Source: Planctomycetaceae bacterium (GTDB lineage Bacteria > Planctomycetota > Planctomycetia > Pirellulales > Pirellulaceae). From it: a DNA stretch of 64,000 nt. Position numbers and translations under genes: made by a program. How positions within the stretch are numbered: the first letter of the stretch is position 1; every line of letters starts with the position of its first letter. The DNA lies in NCBI GenBank assembly GCA_016794985.1, contig JAEUIQ010000046.1:1-64000 (forward strand), read 5' to 3'. Shown here one piece after another: positions 19,162 to 29,327 of this stretch. The notes under the pieces are model-generated. The model saw nothing but the letters and a program-made list of their open reading frames with translations, was not told the DNA's origin and did not search any database.

Positions 19162-20178
19162 ATGCTGATCCCTCAATCCGTCACGACGCTGACCAAAGTG
19201 GAGCTGTCTGGCTTTTCCGACGAAGCCGCTTGGGACAAGACCGTCGATCAGCAGTTCTCGGCCTTTGCTGCCCTCGGGATGCGTTACACATCGCTGCGAT
19301 TTATCGACATGGGCCATGGCATCAAAAACATGATGCAGTTGGACGATGCCGAAGTAGACGAATGCGTTCATAAGTTGAAACAGTACGGATTGCAGGTGGC
19401 TACCTTGGGTTCACCGATCGGCAAGGTGAAACTGCTGGACGTGGAGGATGGCACGAAGAATCGGTATGTTCCATTTGCCAAGTATTTAGCCGAGGATGTT
19501 GCGCATGCTTGTCGCTTGGCGAATCGCCTTGGAACGAAGTTGATTCGCGGCTTCTCGTTTTATCATCCCAAGGGATCCGATCCAGTCCAGCATTTGCCGC
19601 AAGTGATTGATCAATTGGGGGCGATTGCGGACAAATGTGCGGAGCACGGATTGGTTTATGGTTTGGAGGTAGAGGCGAACCTGGTTGGGCAGACGGGTCC
19701 GTGGATGGCACGACTGTACGAAGGTGTTGGACGTGAAAATCTGTTGCTGATCTTCGACGCAGCAAATCTTTCCACGCAAGGATTCGCGGGGCATGAAGTT
19801 TACGAGCACTACTTGGCGATGAAGCCCGGCTTGGGTTGGCTGCACATCAAAGACTACAAACATCCGGGGCCCGTCAAACGGCTAGAGCATGTGGACGAAG
19901 AAGCGCTGAAGCATTTTTGCCCGGCGGATCGCGGCGATAGCGGGCATGAGCTGGTGCTGCGTGATTTGGCGAGCTACCTGCCGACCGTCCGAGAGAGGTT
20001 GGCAAAATTTTCGGTCCCCGAGGTTTTTCTCGACCTTGAACCCCACGTGCGGGGCGGTGGCCAGTTTGGTGGTTTCAGTGGTCCTGATGGATTCGGAATT
20101 GCACTCCGAGGTTTATGCCGCAGTTTGGACTACGCGGGAATCGACTACAGCCTGCGCGAGTATTCGGACTTGAAGTAG
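19162..20178 (+). CDS. TIM-barrel sugar isomerase/epimerase-like protein
   Basis: 338 residues of the xylose-isomerase-like (AP endonuclease 2 family) barrel. The start ATG has AGGAG about eight bases upstream, just after the queF stop. Candidate metal-binding positions lie in the expected barrel strands: YGLEVEANLVGQ (Glu), LLIFDAANLST (Asp), WLHIKDYKHPG (His and Asp) and LDLEPHVRGGGQFGG (Glu near the C-terminus). Planctomycetes carry many such genes, usually annotated as sugar phosphate isomerases. The substrate cannot be told, and proximity to queF may simply reflect co-transcription. The start at 19108 in the open frame would overlap queF and is less likely. Confidence 0.83.
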   Translation: MLIPQSVTTLTKVELSGFSDEAAWDKTVDQQFSAFAALGMRYTSLRFIDMGHGIKNMMQLDDAEVDECVHKLKQYGLQVATLGSPIGKVKLLDVEDGTKNRYVPFAKYLAEDVAHACRLANRLGTKLIRGFSFYHPKGSDPVQHLPQVIDQLGAIADKCAEHGLVYGLEVEANLVGQTGPWMARLYEGVGRENLLLIFDAANLSTQGFAGHEVYEHYLAMKPGLGWLHIKDYKHPGPVKRLEHVDEEALKHFCPADRGDSGHELVLRDLASYLPTVRERLAKFSVPEVFLDLEPHVRGGGQFGGFSGPDGFGIALRGLCRSLDYAGIDYSLREYSDLK

Positions 20179-20439
20179 CGATCGTGCCTGCGGTTCTCGG
20201 AACCATTTTCCCAGCGAGCATGGGCCAGAATGGGCCGAAACGACCCTAGTCGGTGTGCGCAAGACTCCGGTTAGATTGATATCTCGTCTAGAAAAGAACT
20301 GAAAGACCGCAACAATTGCTAAACGCAGAATACTAGAAGTGAAGCACAGCGATGCCGTACCGGCGTGAAGTTGGTTGGCAAAGAACTTGTTTCGGGTTGT
20401 CTGCCAAATTTCGTCTCGTCCTTTTGTTGCGGAATTCGC

Positions 20440-20829
20440 GTGTCAATATTTTCTCGGGCCTGGAAAATTCGGGACTGGTTGTTGCTGGACGGTCTTGGTG
20501 CCACACTAACCGCTCTATCGACGGGATTGTTGTTAGCTACGGAGGTTATCTCGTCCGGACTGCCGCCCCAAACATTGTGGTCAATGGCAGCGGTAGCCGC
20601 CCTCTTTGCGGGCTTTGACTTTTGGGCGGTGACCAATCTTCCGGAACGATCCTGGCCGTTGGCGGCGATTGGTGTCTTGAACGTGTGTTATTGCATTGGT
20701 GCGATCGGAGTATGTACGATGCATAGCCAGACGCTCACCGTTCAGGGACTCGTCTACTTTTCGCTTGAAAGCAGCGTGGTGATTCCGTTGGGGCTCGTGG
20801 AAATCATGATTGCCAGCCGAAAAGCCTGA
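20440..20829 (+). CDS. Four-helix membrane protein of unknown function
   Basis: About 129 residues if translation begins at the GTG at 20440; the open frame reaches back to an ATG at 20365, adding 25 residues. After a short basic lead (RAWKIRDWLLLDGLG) four hydrophobic segments follow, ending in a short basic tail (MIASRKA). The WKIRDWLLLDxLGA opening is what made me prefer the shorter form, because the extra 25 residues are poor in pattern. No family is recognised. It is convergent with the DUF1501 gene, 21 bases apart. The 260 bases before it hold no clear gene. Confidence 0.6.
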   Translation: MSIFSRAWKIRDWLLLDGLGATLTALSTGLLLATEVISSGLPPQTLWSMAAVAALFAGFDFWAVTNLPERSWPLAAIGVLNVCYCIGAIGVCTMHSQTLTVQGLVYFSLESSVVIPLGLVEIMIASRKA

Positions 20830-20850
20830 AAGAGACGATCTTGCGAGGGA

Positions 20851-22344
20851 TCACTTCAAGATTTCTCGAACTACTTGTTGGGGTTCGACTCCGGTTAGAC
20901 GCAGGTCGAGTCCTTGAAATCGATAGCTGAAGCGTTCGTGGTCGATGCCCAAGCAATGGAGAATCGTGGCGTTGATGTCGTTGATTGCAACCGGTTTTTC
21001 GACCACGTTGTAACTGAAGTCGTCGGTTTCGCCATGAACGTATCCGGCCCGAACGCCACCACCCGCCATCCAGACGCAAAAATTACGCGGATGATGGTCG
21101 CGCCCATAGTCATCTTTGGTCAGCGTACCTTGCGTGTACACGGTGCGACCGAATTCGCCGCCCCATACCACCAGAGTTGAATCCAAAAGTCCACGCCGTT
21201 TAAGATCCTTGATCAGAGCCGCCGTCGGTTGATCGGTCTGCTTGCATTGATTGCCTAACTGATAGGGCAAGCTGCCGTGTTGATCCCAGCCGCGATGCAA
21301 TAACTGAACCGCGCGAACACCGCGCTCGACCAAGCGTCGTGCCAGTAGGGCACTGTGCGCGAACGTGCCAGGAGTTTTGACATCGGGTCCGTACATGTCC
21401 AGCGTCTCTTGAGTCTCCTGCGAAATGTCCGTCAATTCGGGGACGCTGGATTGCATCCGAAAGGCCAGTTCGTACTGGGCGATTCGAGTCGCAATCTCCG
21501 GATCGCCAACTCGTTGCAAGCCAAGCTGATTCATTTCCGCTAAGGCATCCAACATCGTGCGTCGGTCCGCCGACGATACGCCATCCGGATTCTGCAAGTA
21601 AAGAACCGGATCACCTGAACCACGCAAGGCAACGCCCGTGTAGCGCGTCGGCAAGAAACCGCTTCCCCACATGCGTTCGTACAACGCTTGTCCATTGCTA
21701 TCGGCCGGGAACTGCGGAGTAAACACAACGAACGCCGGCAGATCATTGTTCTCGCTGCCGAGACCGTAAGCGAGCCACGAGCCGAGGCTTGGCCGACCAG
21801 GAATCTCCGAACCGGTCATCACGAAGGTACAAGCGGGATCATGATTGATTGCGTTGGTGTGAACCGTTTTGATCAAGCTAATTTCATCGACGATGTCGGC
21901 CGTGTAAGGCAACAATTCTTCGTTCACCCAAATCCCTGATTGGCCGCTCTTGCGAAATCGGAACTTCGACGGTGCGACCGGAAATCGACCTTGTCCGCTG
22001 GTCATGGTCGACAAACGTTGTCCACCTTGAACACTGGGTGGCAATTCTTTGTCGAAGTATTCCTGCAACCCCGGCTTGTAATCCCAGGTGTCCAGTTGCG
22101 ACGGACCACCGTTAGCATGCAAATAAATCACTGACCGGGCCGTGGGAGGAAAATGTGGAAATCCAGGTAGTGGTGGATAGACCTGGTCCGCTGGCTTTGC
22201 CGCCGCGTCCGTGCCGCCGAATAAGCTTGGCGCGGTGGTGGAACCCGCCAGCATCCCAGCGATCAAGCCACCCAGTTTGAGACCGCTCGTGCCAAAAAAA
22301 TTACGTCGCGTTTGCGTCAATCGCCATTCGTCCATGGGAGTCAT
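20851..22344 (-). CDS. DUF1501 protein with Tat signal
   Basis: About 497 residues. The N-terminus has a twin-arginine signal ([17 protein letters not shown]), so the protein is exported folded. The body is a sulfatase/alkaline-phosphatase-like DUF1501: early [22 protein letters not shown], and late [16 protein letters not shown] and [19 protein letters not shown]. Planctomycetes have dozens of these, nearly always next to a DUF1549/DUF1553 cytochrome-like gene, as here (that gene ends 77 bases upstream on the same strand). Their joint biochemical role is not established. The open frame starts with a TTG at 22365; I favour the ATG at 22344. Confidence 0.9.
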   Translation of the reverse strand: MTPMDEWRLTQTRRNFFGTSGLKLGGLIAGMLAGSTTAPSLFGGTDAAAKPADQVYPPLPGFPHFPPTARSVIYLHANGGPSQLDTWDYKPGLQEYFDKELPPSVQGGQRLSTMTSGQGRFPVAPSKFRFRKSGQSGIWVNEELLPYTADIVDEISLIKTVHTNAINHDPACTFVMTGSEIPGRPSLGSWLAYGLGSENNDLPAFVVFTPQFPADSNGQALYERMWGSGFLPTRYTGVALRGSGDPVLYLQNPDGVSSADRRTMLDALAEMNQLGLQRVGDPEIATRIAQYELAFRMQSSVPELTDISQETQETLDMYGPDVKTPGTFAHSALLARRLVERGVRAVQLLHRGWDQHGSLPYQLGNQCKQTDQPTAALIKDLKRRGLLDSTLVVWGGEFGRTVYTQGTLTKDDYGRDHHPRNFCVWMAGGGVRAGYVHGETDDFSYNVVEKPVAINDINATILHCLGIDHERFSYRFQGLDLRLTGVEPQQVVREILK

Positions 22345-22421
22345 CGTGCTAGCCGCTACTTTCAAATTGTAAAAAAATGGTCCCGAGCCAACTCATTCTT
22401 CCGGTTGCCAGACCGGTTGCC

Positions 22422-25400
22422 CTAGTTCCGCGTCAATGTTTCGTCCAAGTTCATCAGCGTGTTGATCATCAAAGTGTACGCAGCCAAATCCGTCGCGTTC
22501 GATTCGGCCGGGGCTGGGGTATCGCCCATGGCGATCAGTTTTTGGGCAGCTTCGGTATCACCTTGATATCGATCTCGATGCTTCGCCAATTGCTTCAGCA
22601 GAATCGAAAGTTCTTGTTCAGTTGGCTCGCGAGTAAGTACGATCTGAACGGCCAAGCGAATGCGTTGATCATCGGAGGCCGCAGCATCGGCGAGCAAGCG
22701 AGTCGCAAAGACTCGAGCCGCTTCGATGTGTTGGACGTCGTTCATCAACTGCAATGCTTGGAGTGGGGTATTGCTTCGTTGTCGAACGGAACATGATTGT
22801 TCGCGATTGGGCGCATCGAAGTTGGACATAAACGGCGGCGGCGCGGTCCGTTTCAGAAACGTGTAAATGCTACGACGGTACAACGCCGGTCCATTGTCGC
22901 GCGCGTAAAAACGAGTATTCGAACCAGCAAACCCGACTGGTTCCCAAATGTTCGGTGGCTGATACGGCTTCACACCTTTGCCACCGCGGTCAGGAACTAA
23001 AAGCCCGCTGACGAACAAGGCATTATCTCGAATCTGTTCCGCATCCAAACGCGGTCGCGACATTCGTGCATACAAACGGTTCTTGGGATCTTTCTCGAAC
23101 AATTCAGATGAGACGGCAGACGACTGCTTGAACGTCTCCGAAGTGACCAGCAATCGAACCAAGGCCTTTACATTCCAGCCGTTGGACTTGAATTCATTGG
23201 CCAACCAGTCCAACAATTCAGGGTGCGAGGGTGGCGCGCCTTGGGAACCAAAATCCGTACTGGTTTGGACAAGTCCTGACCCAAAGAACTGTTGCCAATA
23301 GCGATTGACGGCTACTCGCGCCGTTAATGGATGTTCGGGGGACACCAACCAGCGTGCCAAGTCCAGTCGATTCGCCCGCGGGCCGGAAGGGATCAAAGCA
23401 GGCAGTACTTTGGGTACATTCGGTTCAACGGCAGCTCCTGGTTGGTCGTATTGACCACGCGTCATCACGTGGGCTTGGCGAGGCGTGGGTAGGTCGGCAA
23501 AGACGAAAGTACTGGCCAACCCAGCTTCCAGATCTCGCAATTGCTGTTCGGCTTGCAACAAGCCTTGATGAAAGGTTGCCAGAGCGGTTCGCGTCGTTTG
23601 ACAATGAAGCAAGAGATAATGCTCCCGCAACTTGGCAACCGAGTCCGCATTGGCGGAATCGGAGGGACCTTGTTTTGCCACTTCGTGCAGTTCGGAGGGT
23701 ATTCCAGACAAGTCGCTGGTAGAAATGGCTCTCCACCAGGCTTGAAAGGAAAACGCGGGGTCGTTGGCCGGATTGACCTCGCCCACGACTCCGACCTTGT
23801 CCCAGTAGACCGTCCCACCGAACTGCGTCAAGGCAAAGCCTGAGACTTCGTCCCCGGCAGCCAAGCCAACGGTCTGTACGGGAAACTCCAATGGCACCCA
23901 CTTCCCAGCGGCGGGCAATTCGCCCATGGCCACTCGTTCGTGCGTTTGTGCTGCACCCCATTGGATGGCATCGTAATCACCCCAAACGGCGCGATGATTC
24001 CACCCGCCTTTGTTGAATTGGATCATGATCGTCTTCGGCAAATTCGCGGGATCCAAATAGACATGCGCCGTGAACTTCGCCTGTGGCGGCAGTGGGAGTC
24101 CTTTGTTGGTTGCTTCCCAAACATCTTGTGCCAACCCCGCATCGGTTCTCTTCAAGACGCGGTGACCACTGATGGGTGCAGTATCGGAACTGGGTGCCGA
24201 CACGAATTCTGTGGCATGTCCTGGGCTGGCTTGAGTTCGGCCACTTGCCACGAACTCGTCATCCATCCACCAGTTTTCAATGACACTCACTGCGGTGGGC
24301 GTACTGGATGCGGCCGGATCGACGTAAGCAACTTGTCGCACCGCTGCCAACAATTCTTCTCGTGCGGAAGAAATCTGTTGTCGCAATTCCGCCATTCGCG
24401 CGCGATCCGCTTCCGTTTCAATTCTCATGACGGGGTTGGTTAGTAATGCGTTGCCATCCATTGCGGGATCGGCGGCGGAGTAGAAAAACGCATACAACGA
24501 GTAGAATTCGGACTGCGAGATGGGGTCAAATTTGTGATCGTGGCAAACGGCGCAGCCAGCGGTTAGGCCCATCCAAGCTTCCGCGGTTGTGCTGGCGCGT
24601 TCCACGGCATAACGAAACAGGAATTCAGCGTCGATCGAACCGCCCTCGCTGGTTGTCACATTGCACCGATTGAACCCGGTGGCGATTTGTTGCTCCTGCG
24701 TTGGGTTGGGCAAAAGATCACCTGCCAACTGTTCGATCGTGAACTCGTCGAATGGTTTGTTTTGATTGAATGCTGCAATCACCCAGTCCCGATAAGCCCA
24801 CATCTGACGCTCGTTATCGAGATGCAGGCCATGGGTATCGGCATATCGAGCCACATCCAACCAATGTCGCGCCATCTCTTCTCCGAAGTTCGGTGAACTG
24901 AGTAGCTCATCGACGAGGTGCTCGTAGGCATCCGACCGAGTATCCGTCAAAAACGCTTGGACTTGTTCCCGAGTGGGCGGCAAGCCCGTCAAGGCGAAAG
25001 AAACTCGCCGAATCAAGGTCGCCTTGTCCGCAACAGGGGAGGGTGTGAGGCCTTCCTGGTTCAACCGATCCTGAATGAATCGATCGATAGGATTGCTGAC
25101 TCCAGGAATGTTTGGCACCGCGATCGAGGGTTGAATCTTTTGGAGCGACCAATGTCCTTGATACGCCGCGCCTTGCTGAATCCACTTGCGCAAAATGGCC
25201 TTCTCTGCCTCGGTCAGATGTTTATGCGAGTGCGCCGGCGGCATGTGAAGATCTTGATCTTCCGTCGTAATCCGTTCCCACAGCAAACTAGCGTCCGGAT
25301 CGCCAGGGACGATCACCCACTTGCTCCAGTCGCCTTCCGGCGGAACATCGAGACGCAGGCCGGCTTCCCGTTTCTTTTCATCAAAGCCATGACAAGCAAA

Positions 25401-25550
25401 GCACTTGTCCGACAGAATCGGGCGAACGTCCCGATTGAACTGGACGGTTTCATCGACCGCCCAGAGCCTGTTTTCGACCAACATCAAGCCAAACAACAAG
25501 AAGATGACGCCAAAAAAACTTCGCGTGTCGGTCGTTAACCAAAAATTCAT
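22422..25550 (-). CDS. Planctomycete cytochrome c-like protein (PSCyt1, DUF1549, DUF1553)
   Basis: 1042 residues. An N-terminal hydrophobic leader is followed by a heme-type motif, CFACHG (near residue 50), in the PSCyt1 pattern (FNRDVRPILSDKCFACHGFD). Next comes DUF1549 (NPIDRFIQDRLNQEGL; ARHWLDVARYADTHG). At about 440-660 lies a segment resembling a jelly-roll or carbohydrate-binding domain (FTAHVYLDPANLPKTIMIQF; GFALTQFGGTVYWDKVG). DUF1553 closes the protein (RLDLARWLVSPEHPLTARV; NRYWQQFFG; RMSRPRLDAEQIRDNAL). A ribosome site (GAGAGGG) precedes the ATG. The heme motif suggests an exported redox protein; pairing with DUF1501 is standard in this phylum. The function is unknown, and polysaccharide processing has been suggested for the wider group. 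Confidence 0.9.
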   Translation of the reverse strand: MNFWLTTDTRSFFGVIFLLFGLMLVENRLWAVDETVQFNRDVRPILSDKCFACHGFDEKKREAGLRLDVPPEGDWSKWVIVPGDPDASLLWERITTEDQDLHMPPAHSHKHLTEAEKAILRKWIQQGAAYQGHWSLQKIQPSIAVPNIPGVSNPIDRFIQDRLNQEGLTPSPVADKATLIRRVSFALTGLPPTREQVQAFLTDTRSDAYEHLVDELLSSPNFGEEMARHWLDVARYADTHGLHLDNERQMWAYRDWVIAAFNQNKPFDEFTIEQLAGDLLPNPTQEQQIATGFNRCNVTTSEGGSIDAEFLFRYAVERASTTAEAWMGLTAGCAVCHDHKFDPISQSEFYSLYAFFYSAADPAMDGNALLTNPVMRIETEADRARMAELRQQISSAREELLAAVRQVAYVDPAASSTPTAVSVIENWWMDDEFVASGRTQASPGHATEFVSAPSSDTAPISGHRVLKRTDAGLAQDVWEATNKGLPLPPQAKFTAHVYLDPANLPKTIMIQFNKGGWNHRAVWGDYDAIQWGAAQTHERVAMGELPAAGKWVPLEFPVQTVGLAAGDEVSGFALTQFGGTVYWDKVGVVGEVNPANDPAFSFQAWWRAISTSDLSGIPSELHEVAKQGPSDSANADSVAKLREHYLLLHCQTTRTALATFHQGLLQAEQQLRDLEAGLASTFVFADLPTPRQAHVMTRGQYDQPGAAVEPNVPKVLPALIPSGPRANRLDLARWLVSPEHPLTARVAVNRYWQQFFGSGLVQTSTDFGSQGAPPSHPELLDWLANEFKSNGWNVKALVRLLVTSETFKQSSAVSSELFEKDPKNRLYARMSRPRLDAEQIRDNALFVSGLLVPDRGGKGVKPYQPPNIWEPVGFAGSNTRFYARDNGPALYRRSIYTFLKRTAPPPFMSNFDAPNREQSCSVRQRSNTPLQALQLMNDVQHIEAARVFATRLLADAAASDDQRIRLAVQIVLTREPTEQELSILLKQLAKHRDRYQGDTEAAQKLIAMGDTPAPAESNATDLAAYTLMINTLMNLDETLTRN

Positions 25551-25760
25551 TGTTCCCTCTCCATTACGTTCCGAAGCCGTTTGATTCTAATTGAAAGTTG
25601 GCTCCAGTAGTAGCAGTTGGCTTCCTCCCGTGTCGTTTACGCGGCATTTCTTGGGGAGTACCATGGAGGTTGTCCAGGACACGGGCGCCGGTCAATGGTT
25701 GATCATTGATGTGTGACTCGGTCGGGCATCCCCGTGAAAGAATCAATTAGGAGATGAGTT

Positions 25761-27269
25761 GTGAAGTCTTATGCATCCGTGTTTAGAGGGAATTTTTCCA
25801 AGATGTTGTGGGCGATGAAACTTTTCGTCGTTTTGTCCGTGGGAGTGGGAATAGAAACGCGACAGTGCCACGCGCAGTCGGATCCTGGGCCAGCGAACAT
25901 CGGATTTCACGCCGAACCCAGTCGCATTCGTGATTCGAATTTTTACAAAGCCATTCAATTGGAGCAGACGTTGGATCCAATGTCCAAGTTGCTGTGGCAA
26001 GCTGCCAAAGTGAAAGGAGTGGTTGCCCTGCCAGGAAGTTTCGAGGATTTTCTGGAAGTTGGTCCTGGCGATCCGCCGCCGTTTCACTTCCGAATTGAAT
26101 TCGAATTCAAGACCGACAAACAGATGGAGGCGGTGAAAGAACAATTGAATTCGATGACGGATGATGTGGAAGAGAAGAATGATGGTGTCACCTATTACTA
26201 CCCGCGCGGTGCCGAGGGCATGTATCTGGCCACAACTAAAGATCGACGCTTCGTTTTGTCGACCGACGGATTTCCTTTGGAGTCGGGAAAGTTCCCGAAA
26301 ATGACAGATGTCGCGGAGCAATTGTTAAAAGAAACGGCCAAATCGCCTGCCGGTGTGGCGATTGACATCCGGAGTGCTGCGAAACTTATTGCGTCGGGCG
26401 TCGAGTTTGGCCAGGAAAATTTTCCGCCGCAGGCCAAAGCTTACCTGGATTTACCGGAACAAATGAACTCTATCCGCGCGGATCTGACTTTGGTCCCGCA
26501 AACAGAAGCCAAAGCAGTAATCGATTGTCGCGATGAAGAGGCAGCCAAGTTCGTGCTCGAAACCATCGATGGCTTGGTTGCGATGGGCAAGACCTTTGCC
26601 GCCGGCAATGGCCCTGATATTGAAATCCAAAAGAAGCTCTTGGCGGGGATCAAGACCAAGGCTGAAGGGAAACAAGTTTTGGTGACGATGTTGGTGCCGC
26701 TGGATGTCTTCGCCAAACTTCGCGAACAAGCTGAGGAAGTGACGGTCATGAACGACGTCAAGCAAGTCGCCTTGAGCATGCACAACTATTACGAGGTGAA
26801 TCGCCGGTTTCCGTTCCACGCCGGACCGGACGAGAGTGACGACATCAGTTGGCGGGTTCGCGTTCTTCCGTATCTGGATCAGAATAATCTTTTTCAACAA
26901 TTCGATCTGACGCAACCTTGGGACAGTGAAGCCAACCGCAAATTCTCCGAGGTTGTGGTCGCAACTTATGGCGATAGCAATCAAACGGGGCTGCAGTGGG
27001 TCCAATCGGACGTTCGTGACTTTCGAGATATCACTGATGGGACCAGCAACACGATTGCGTTTGTCCACAACGCGCCGGGAGTTGTGTGGACCGAGAACAA
27101 GCCGTTTACGCACGACGATGCGGTAAAAATGTTCAAAGCACTCAAGCCGGGCGAGACTATGGTCATCGGCATGTACGATGGCAGCGTGACTCGGATCGAC
27201 AACAAGATGAAGTTGGAGACCTTCGAGGCCATGTTGACACCAGACGGTGGAGAAGCGATCGAACGATAG
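25761..27269 (+). CDS. Exported DUF1559-domain protein without pilin leader
   Basis: 502 residues from a GTG at 25761 with AGGAG seven bases upstream. It has an ordinary signal peptide (hydrophobic MLWAMKLFVVLSVGVG, cleavage near CHAQ) instead of the prepilin motif. Residues to about 330 form a region I do not recognise, with alternating charged helices. From about 335 comes a DUF1559-like segment: NDVKQVALSMHNYYEVNRRF, then DISWRVRVLPYLDQNNLFQQF, DITDGTSNTIAFV and a closing YDGSVTRID, matching the G-D-GSV-x-F/I end seen in DUF1559 prepilins. It is divergent from the cytochrome-like gene and convergent with the acyl-CoA dehydrogenase, 12 bases away. The role is unknown. Confidence 0.8.
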   Translation: MKSYASVFRGNFSKMLWAMKLFVVLSVGVGIETRQCHAQSDPGPANIGFHAEPSRIRDSNFYKAIQLEQTLDPMSKLLWQAAKVKGVVALPGSFEDFLEVGPGDPPPFHFRIEFEFKTDKQMEAVKEQLNSMTDDVEEKNDGVTYYYPRGAEGMYLATTKDRRFVLSTDGFPLESGKFPKMTDVAEQLLKETAKSPAGVAIDIRSAAKLIASGVEFGQENFPPQAKAYLDLPEQMNSIRADLTLVPQTEAKAVIDCRDEEAAKFVLETIDGLVAMGKTFAAGNGPDIEIQKKLLAGIKTKAEGKQVLVTMLVPLDVFAKLREQAEEVTVMNDVKQVALSMHNYYEVNRRFPFHAGPDESDDISWRVRVLPYLDQNNLFQQFDLTQPWDSEANRKFSEVVVATYGDSNQTGLQWVQSDVRDFRDITDGTSNTIAFVHNAPGVVWTENKPFTHDDAVKMFKALKPGETMVIGMYDGSVTRIDNKMKLETFEAMLTPDGGEAIER

Positions 27270-27281
27270 CGACTCTTGCGA

Positions 27282-29327
27282 TCAGATGTAACGCTCGATC
27301 AACCTCGGGTCCAATGGTATGGGATCCACTTCGATATCGGCGATGAGGTCTTGGAACAGACGGCTCTGTGGGGTCATGACCAAGTCGCCGATTTCGGCCC
27401 ATAATTGTTGGAGATTTGCGGAAGGGTGGCGTCCATGGAGCACCGCTTCCGCCTCCAAATCCAACGCGGTCGCAACCTTCAGGTACTCGGCGTCGGGGTT
27501 GTCCAACGATAGTGCAAACACCAGCGAGGCTAAGGAATGGCACAACTTGTCGAAGACGCCGCCCTCGTCGCCCAGCAGATAACTCTGGTCCATAAAGGAC
27601 TTCTGATAGCGGGCGATGATCAACAATATCTGCCGACCTAAAACACGGTTGCGAGACAAAGCACGGCGGACAAGGCGGTTCTTCTCGGGGAAGGGATTTC
27701 GAATACCCGCCACCGAACCGACCCACGGCGAGAAGGAACCCAGGATCCTGGTTGCCACAAACCAGCCGAACTTGGCTTTCGCCATGAATCCAAACTTGCC
27801 TTGGACTTCGGCGGCTCCAATGGGTTCAAGATACTGGGTGCGAATCATTCTGGTCATCGCATTGGGTGCACCGACGTCCGCTAGGACTGGGTTTGGCCCT
27901 TCGTAAACGGTGCAGATCGTGAACTCGTGCATGTTCTCGCCCACGAAATTGGCGATGAGCTTGTCCTGCTCTGTCGAAGTCAGTTCCCGCTGTTCGTTGC
28001 GGACCGTGGCTCGGCGCTCGTCTTGGTGGACGGAGCGGCCGCCGATAATTTGATAGGTATGAATTGCCGCATTCAAAAGTGCCTTTGTCGCATAGACCTT
28101 CGCGACCATGCCTTGCGTCTCATCTCGGACGCCATTCGCGCCCAAGCGAAAACAGAGATCACCTAGCGAACGACCGGCGAGGGCTTGGCAGACGGCTCGG
28201 CCCATCCAGGTGCGAATTCGTGGCGACGTACCAATCGGCTTCCCGAAAGTGTTGCGAAAGGAAATCCAACCACCGGGAGCATAGCGTTTCTGCAGTCCGT
28301 TGTCGGAAACGACTTGGTTGGGATCCAAGATCAGTTGGGCCAACAACTTGAAAATCTTGGCGGCACTATTCACGCAGATACCGCCTCGACCTTTGGCCAG
28401 AGAGCTAAACGCTTGCGCTAATCCCTTGCCTTTCGGCCCCAATAGCTGGTTTGCAGAAACTCGATGTTCGGAAAGCCGGAATCGGGCGTTCCATAGATAA
28501 TCAAAGGCGGTCAAGCGATTTCGGACCATTTTGAAGGTGCTCGAGTCGGCCTTCGGGACCTCGAAAATCAACATTCCGGAATCGCGACCGGGCGACAAAT
28601 TTTCGCCTTCCAATTTCAAAACCAGGATACAAACGCCTCCGTAAATGACATTGGTGATTGGCCATTTGACCCCGGAAATGAGGTACTCGTCGCCGACTCG
28701 TTTGGCGGTTAGCGACAGCTTGGACGGGTCCGCCCCCACGCTTGGCTCCGTCAGAGCGAATGAGCCCAGCAGTTCTCCCTTCGCCATTCTAGGCAAATAG
28801 CATTGTTTCTGTTCCTCTGTTCCAAAGTCGAGGATGGGGACCGCCGGACCCAAGAAATTGTGAACTTCAAACATCACGGCAATATCGGGGTGAATGAAGG
28901 TGAGGGCGCGCAGGAGCGGTCCCAAGTCACCTAGCTTTGCACCGCTTCCACCGTAGGCCTCGGGGATCGCCAAACCGAAAAACCCCAGTTCCGCCAAGCC
29001 TCGCAAGGTGTCGTCGTGGAACAGCATTTTCGAATGGTCGAGGAGTGTTCCGGACCGTTTCCGCTGCAGTAAAAACTCGAGACTCTTGGCCATCGTCTCG
29101 GCAACTTTGGGGCTCGGCGAAAACCGGCCCGCATCAAATTCGGTTGCCGAAACGGAGCCATACAATGAGACGAGGGTTGGCGCTTCTCCCGAAAACTGGC
29201 GTTCGGCGCTGCGATCGGCCTCATCCAAGGTAGCCAACGATGCCACTTCCGCTGCCGAACGACCTGCTTGCTTCAGAATCAGCGAAACGATATCGGCTTG
29301 CGGTCCGAGCTGTTGCGGTGCGTTCAT
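27282..29327 (-). CDS. Acyl-CoA dehydrogenase with long C-terminal extension
   Basis: 681 residues; the usual family length is about 380-400, so about 200 residues are added, mainly at the C-terminus. The flavoenzyme core is clear: GFFGLAIPEAYGGSGA, then LLGSFALTEPSVGADPS, FRLSEHRVSANQLLG, AAIHTYQIIGGRS and the catalytic-glutamate segment ICTVYEGPNPVL. The family oxidises acyl-CoA to trans-2-enoyl-CoA with FAD. The extra domain (from about 480: ILGSFSPWVGSVAG to the end) is helical, as in the large FadE-like and VLCAD-like enzymes. No electron-transfer flavoprotein or other beta-oxidation gene is next to it. It converges with the DUF1559 gene. Confidence 0.88.
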   Translation of the reverse strand: MNAPQQLGPQADIVSLILKQAGRSAAEVASLATLDEADRSAERQFSGEAPTLVSLYGSVSATEFDAGRFSPSPKVAETMAKSLEFLLQRKRSGTLLDHSKMLFHDDTLRGLAELGFFGLAIPEAYGGSGAKLGDLGPLLRALTFIHPDIAVMFEVHNFLGPAVPILDFGTEEQKQCYLPRMAKGELLGSFALTEPSVGADPSKLSLTAKRVGDEYLISGVKWPITNVIYGGVCILVLKLEGENLSPGRDSGMLIFEVPKADSSTFKMVRNRLTAFDYLWNARFRLSEHRVSANQLLGPKGKGLAQAFSSLAKGRGGICVNSAAKIFKLLAQLILDPNQVVSDNGLQKRYAPGGWISFRNTFGKPIGTSPRIRTWMGRAVCQALAGRSLGDLCFRLGANGVRDETQGMVAKVYATKALLNAAIHTYQIIGGRSVHQDERRATVRNEQRELTSTEQDKLIANFVGENMHEFTICTVYEGPNPVLADVGAPNAMTRMIRTQYLEPIGAAEVQGKFGFMAKAKFGWFVATRILGSFSPWVGSVAGIRNPFPEKNRLVRRALSRNRVLGRQILLIIARYQKSFMDQSYLLGDEGGVFDKLCHSLASLVFALSLDNPDAEYLKVATALDLEAEAVLHGRHPSANLQQLWAEIGDLVMTPQSRLFQDLIADIEVDPIPLDPRLIERYI

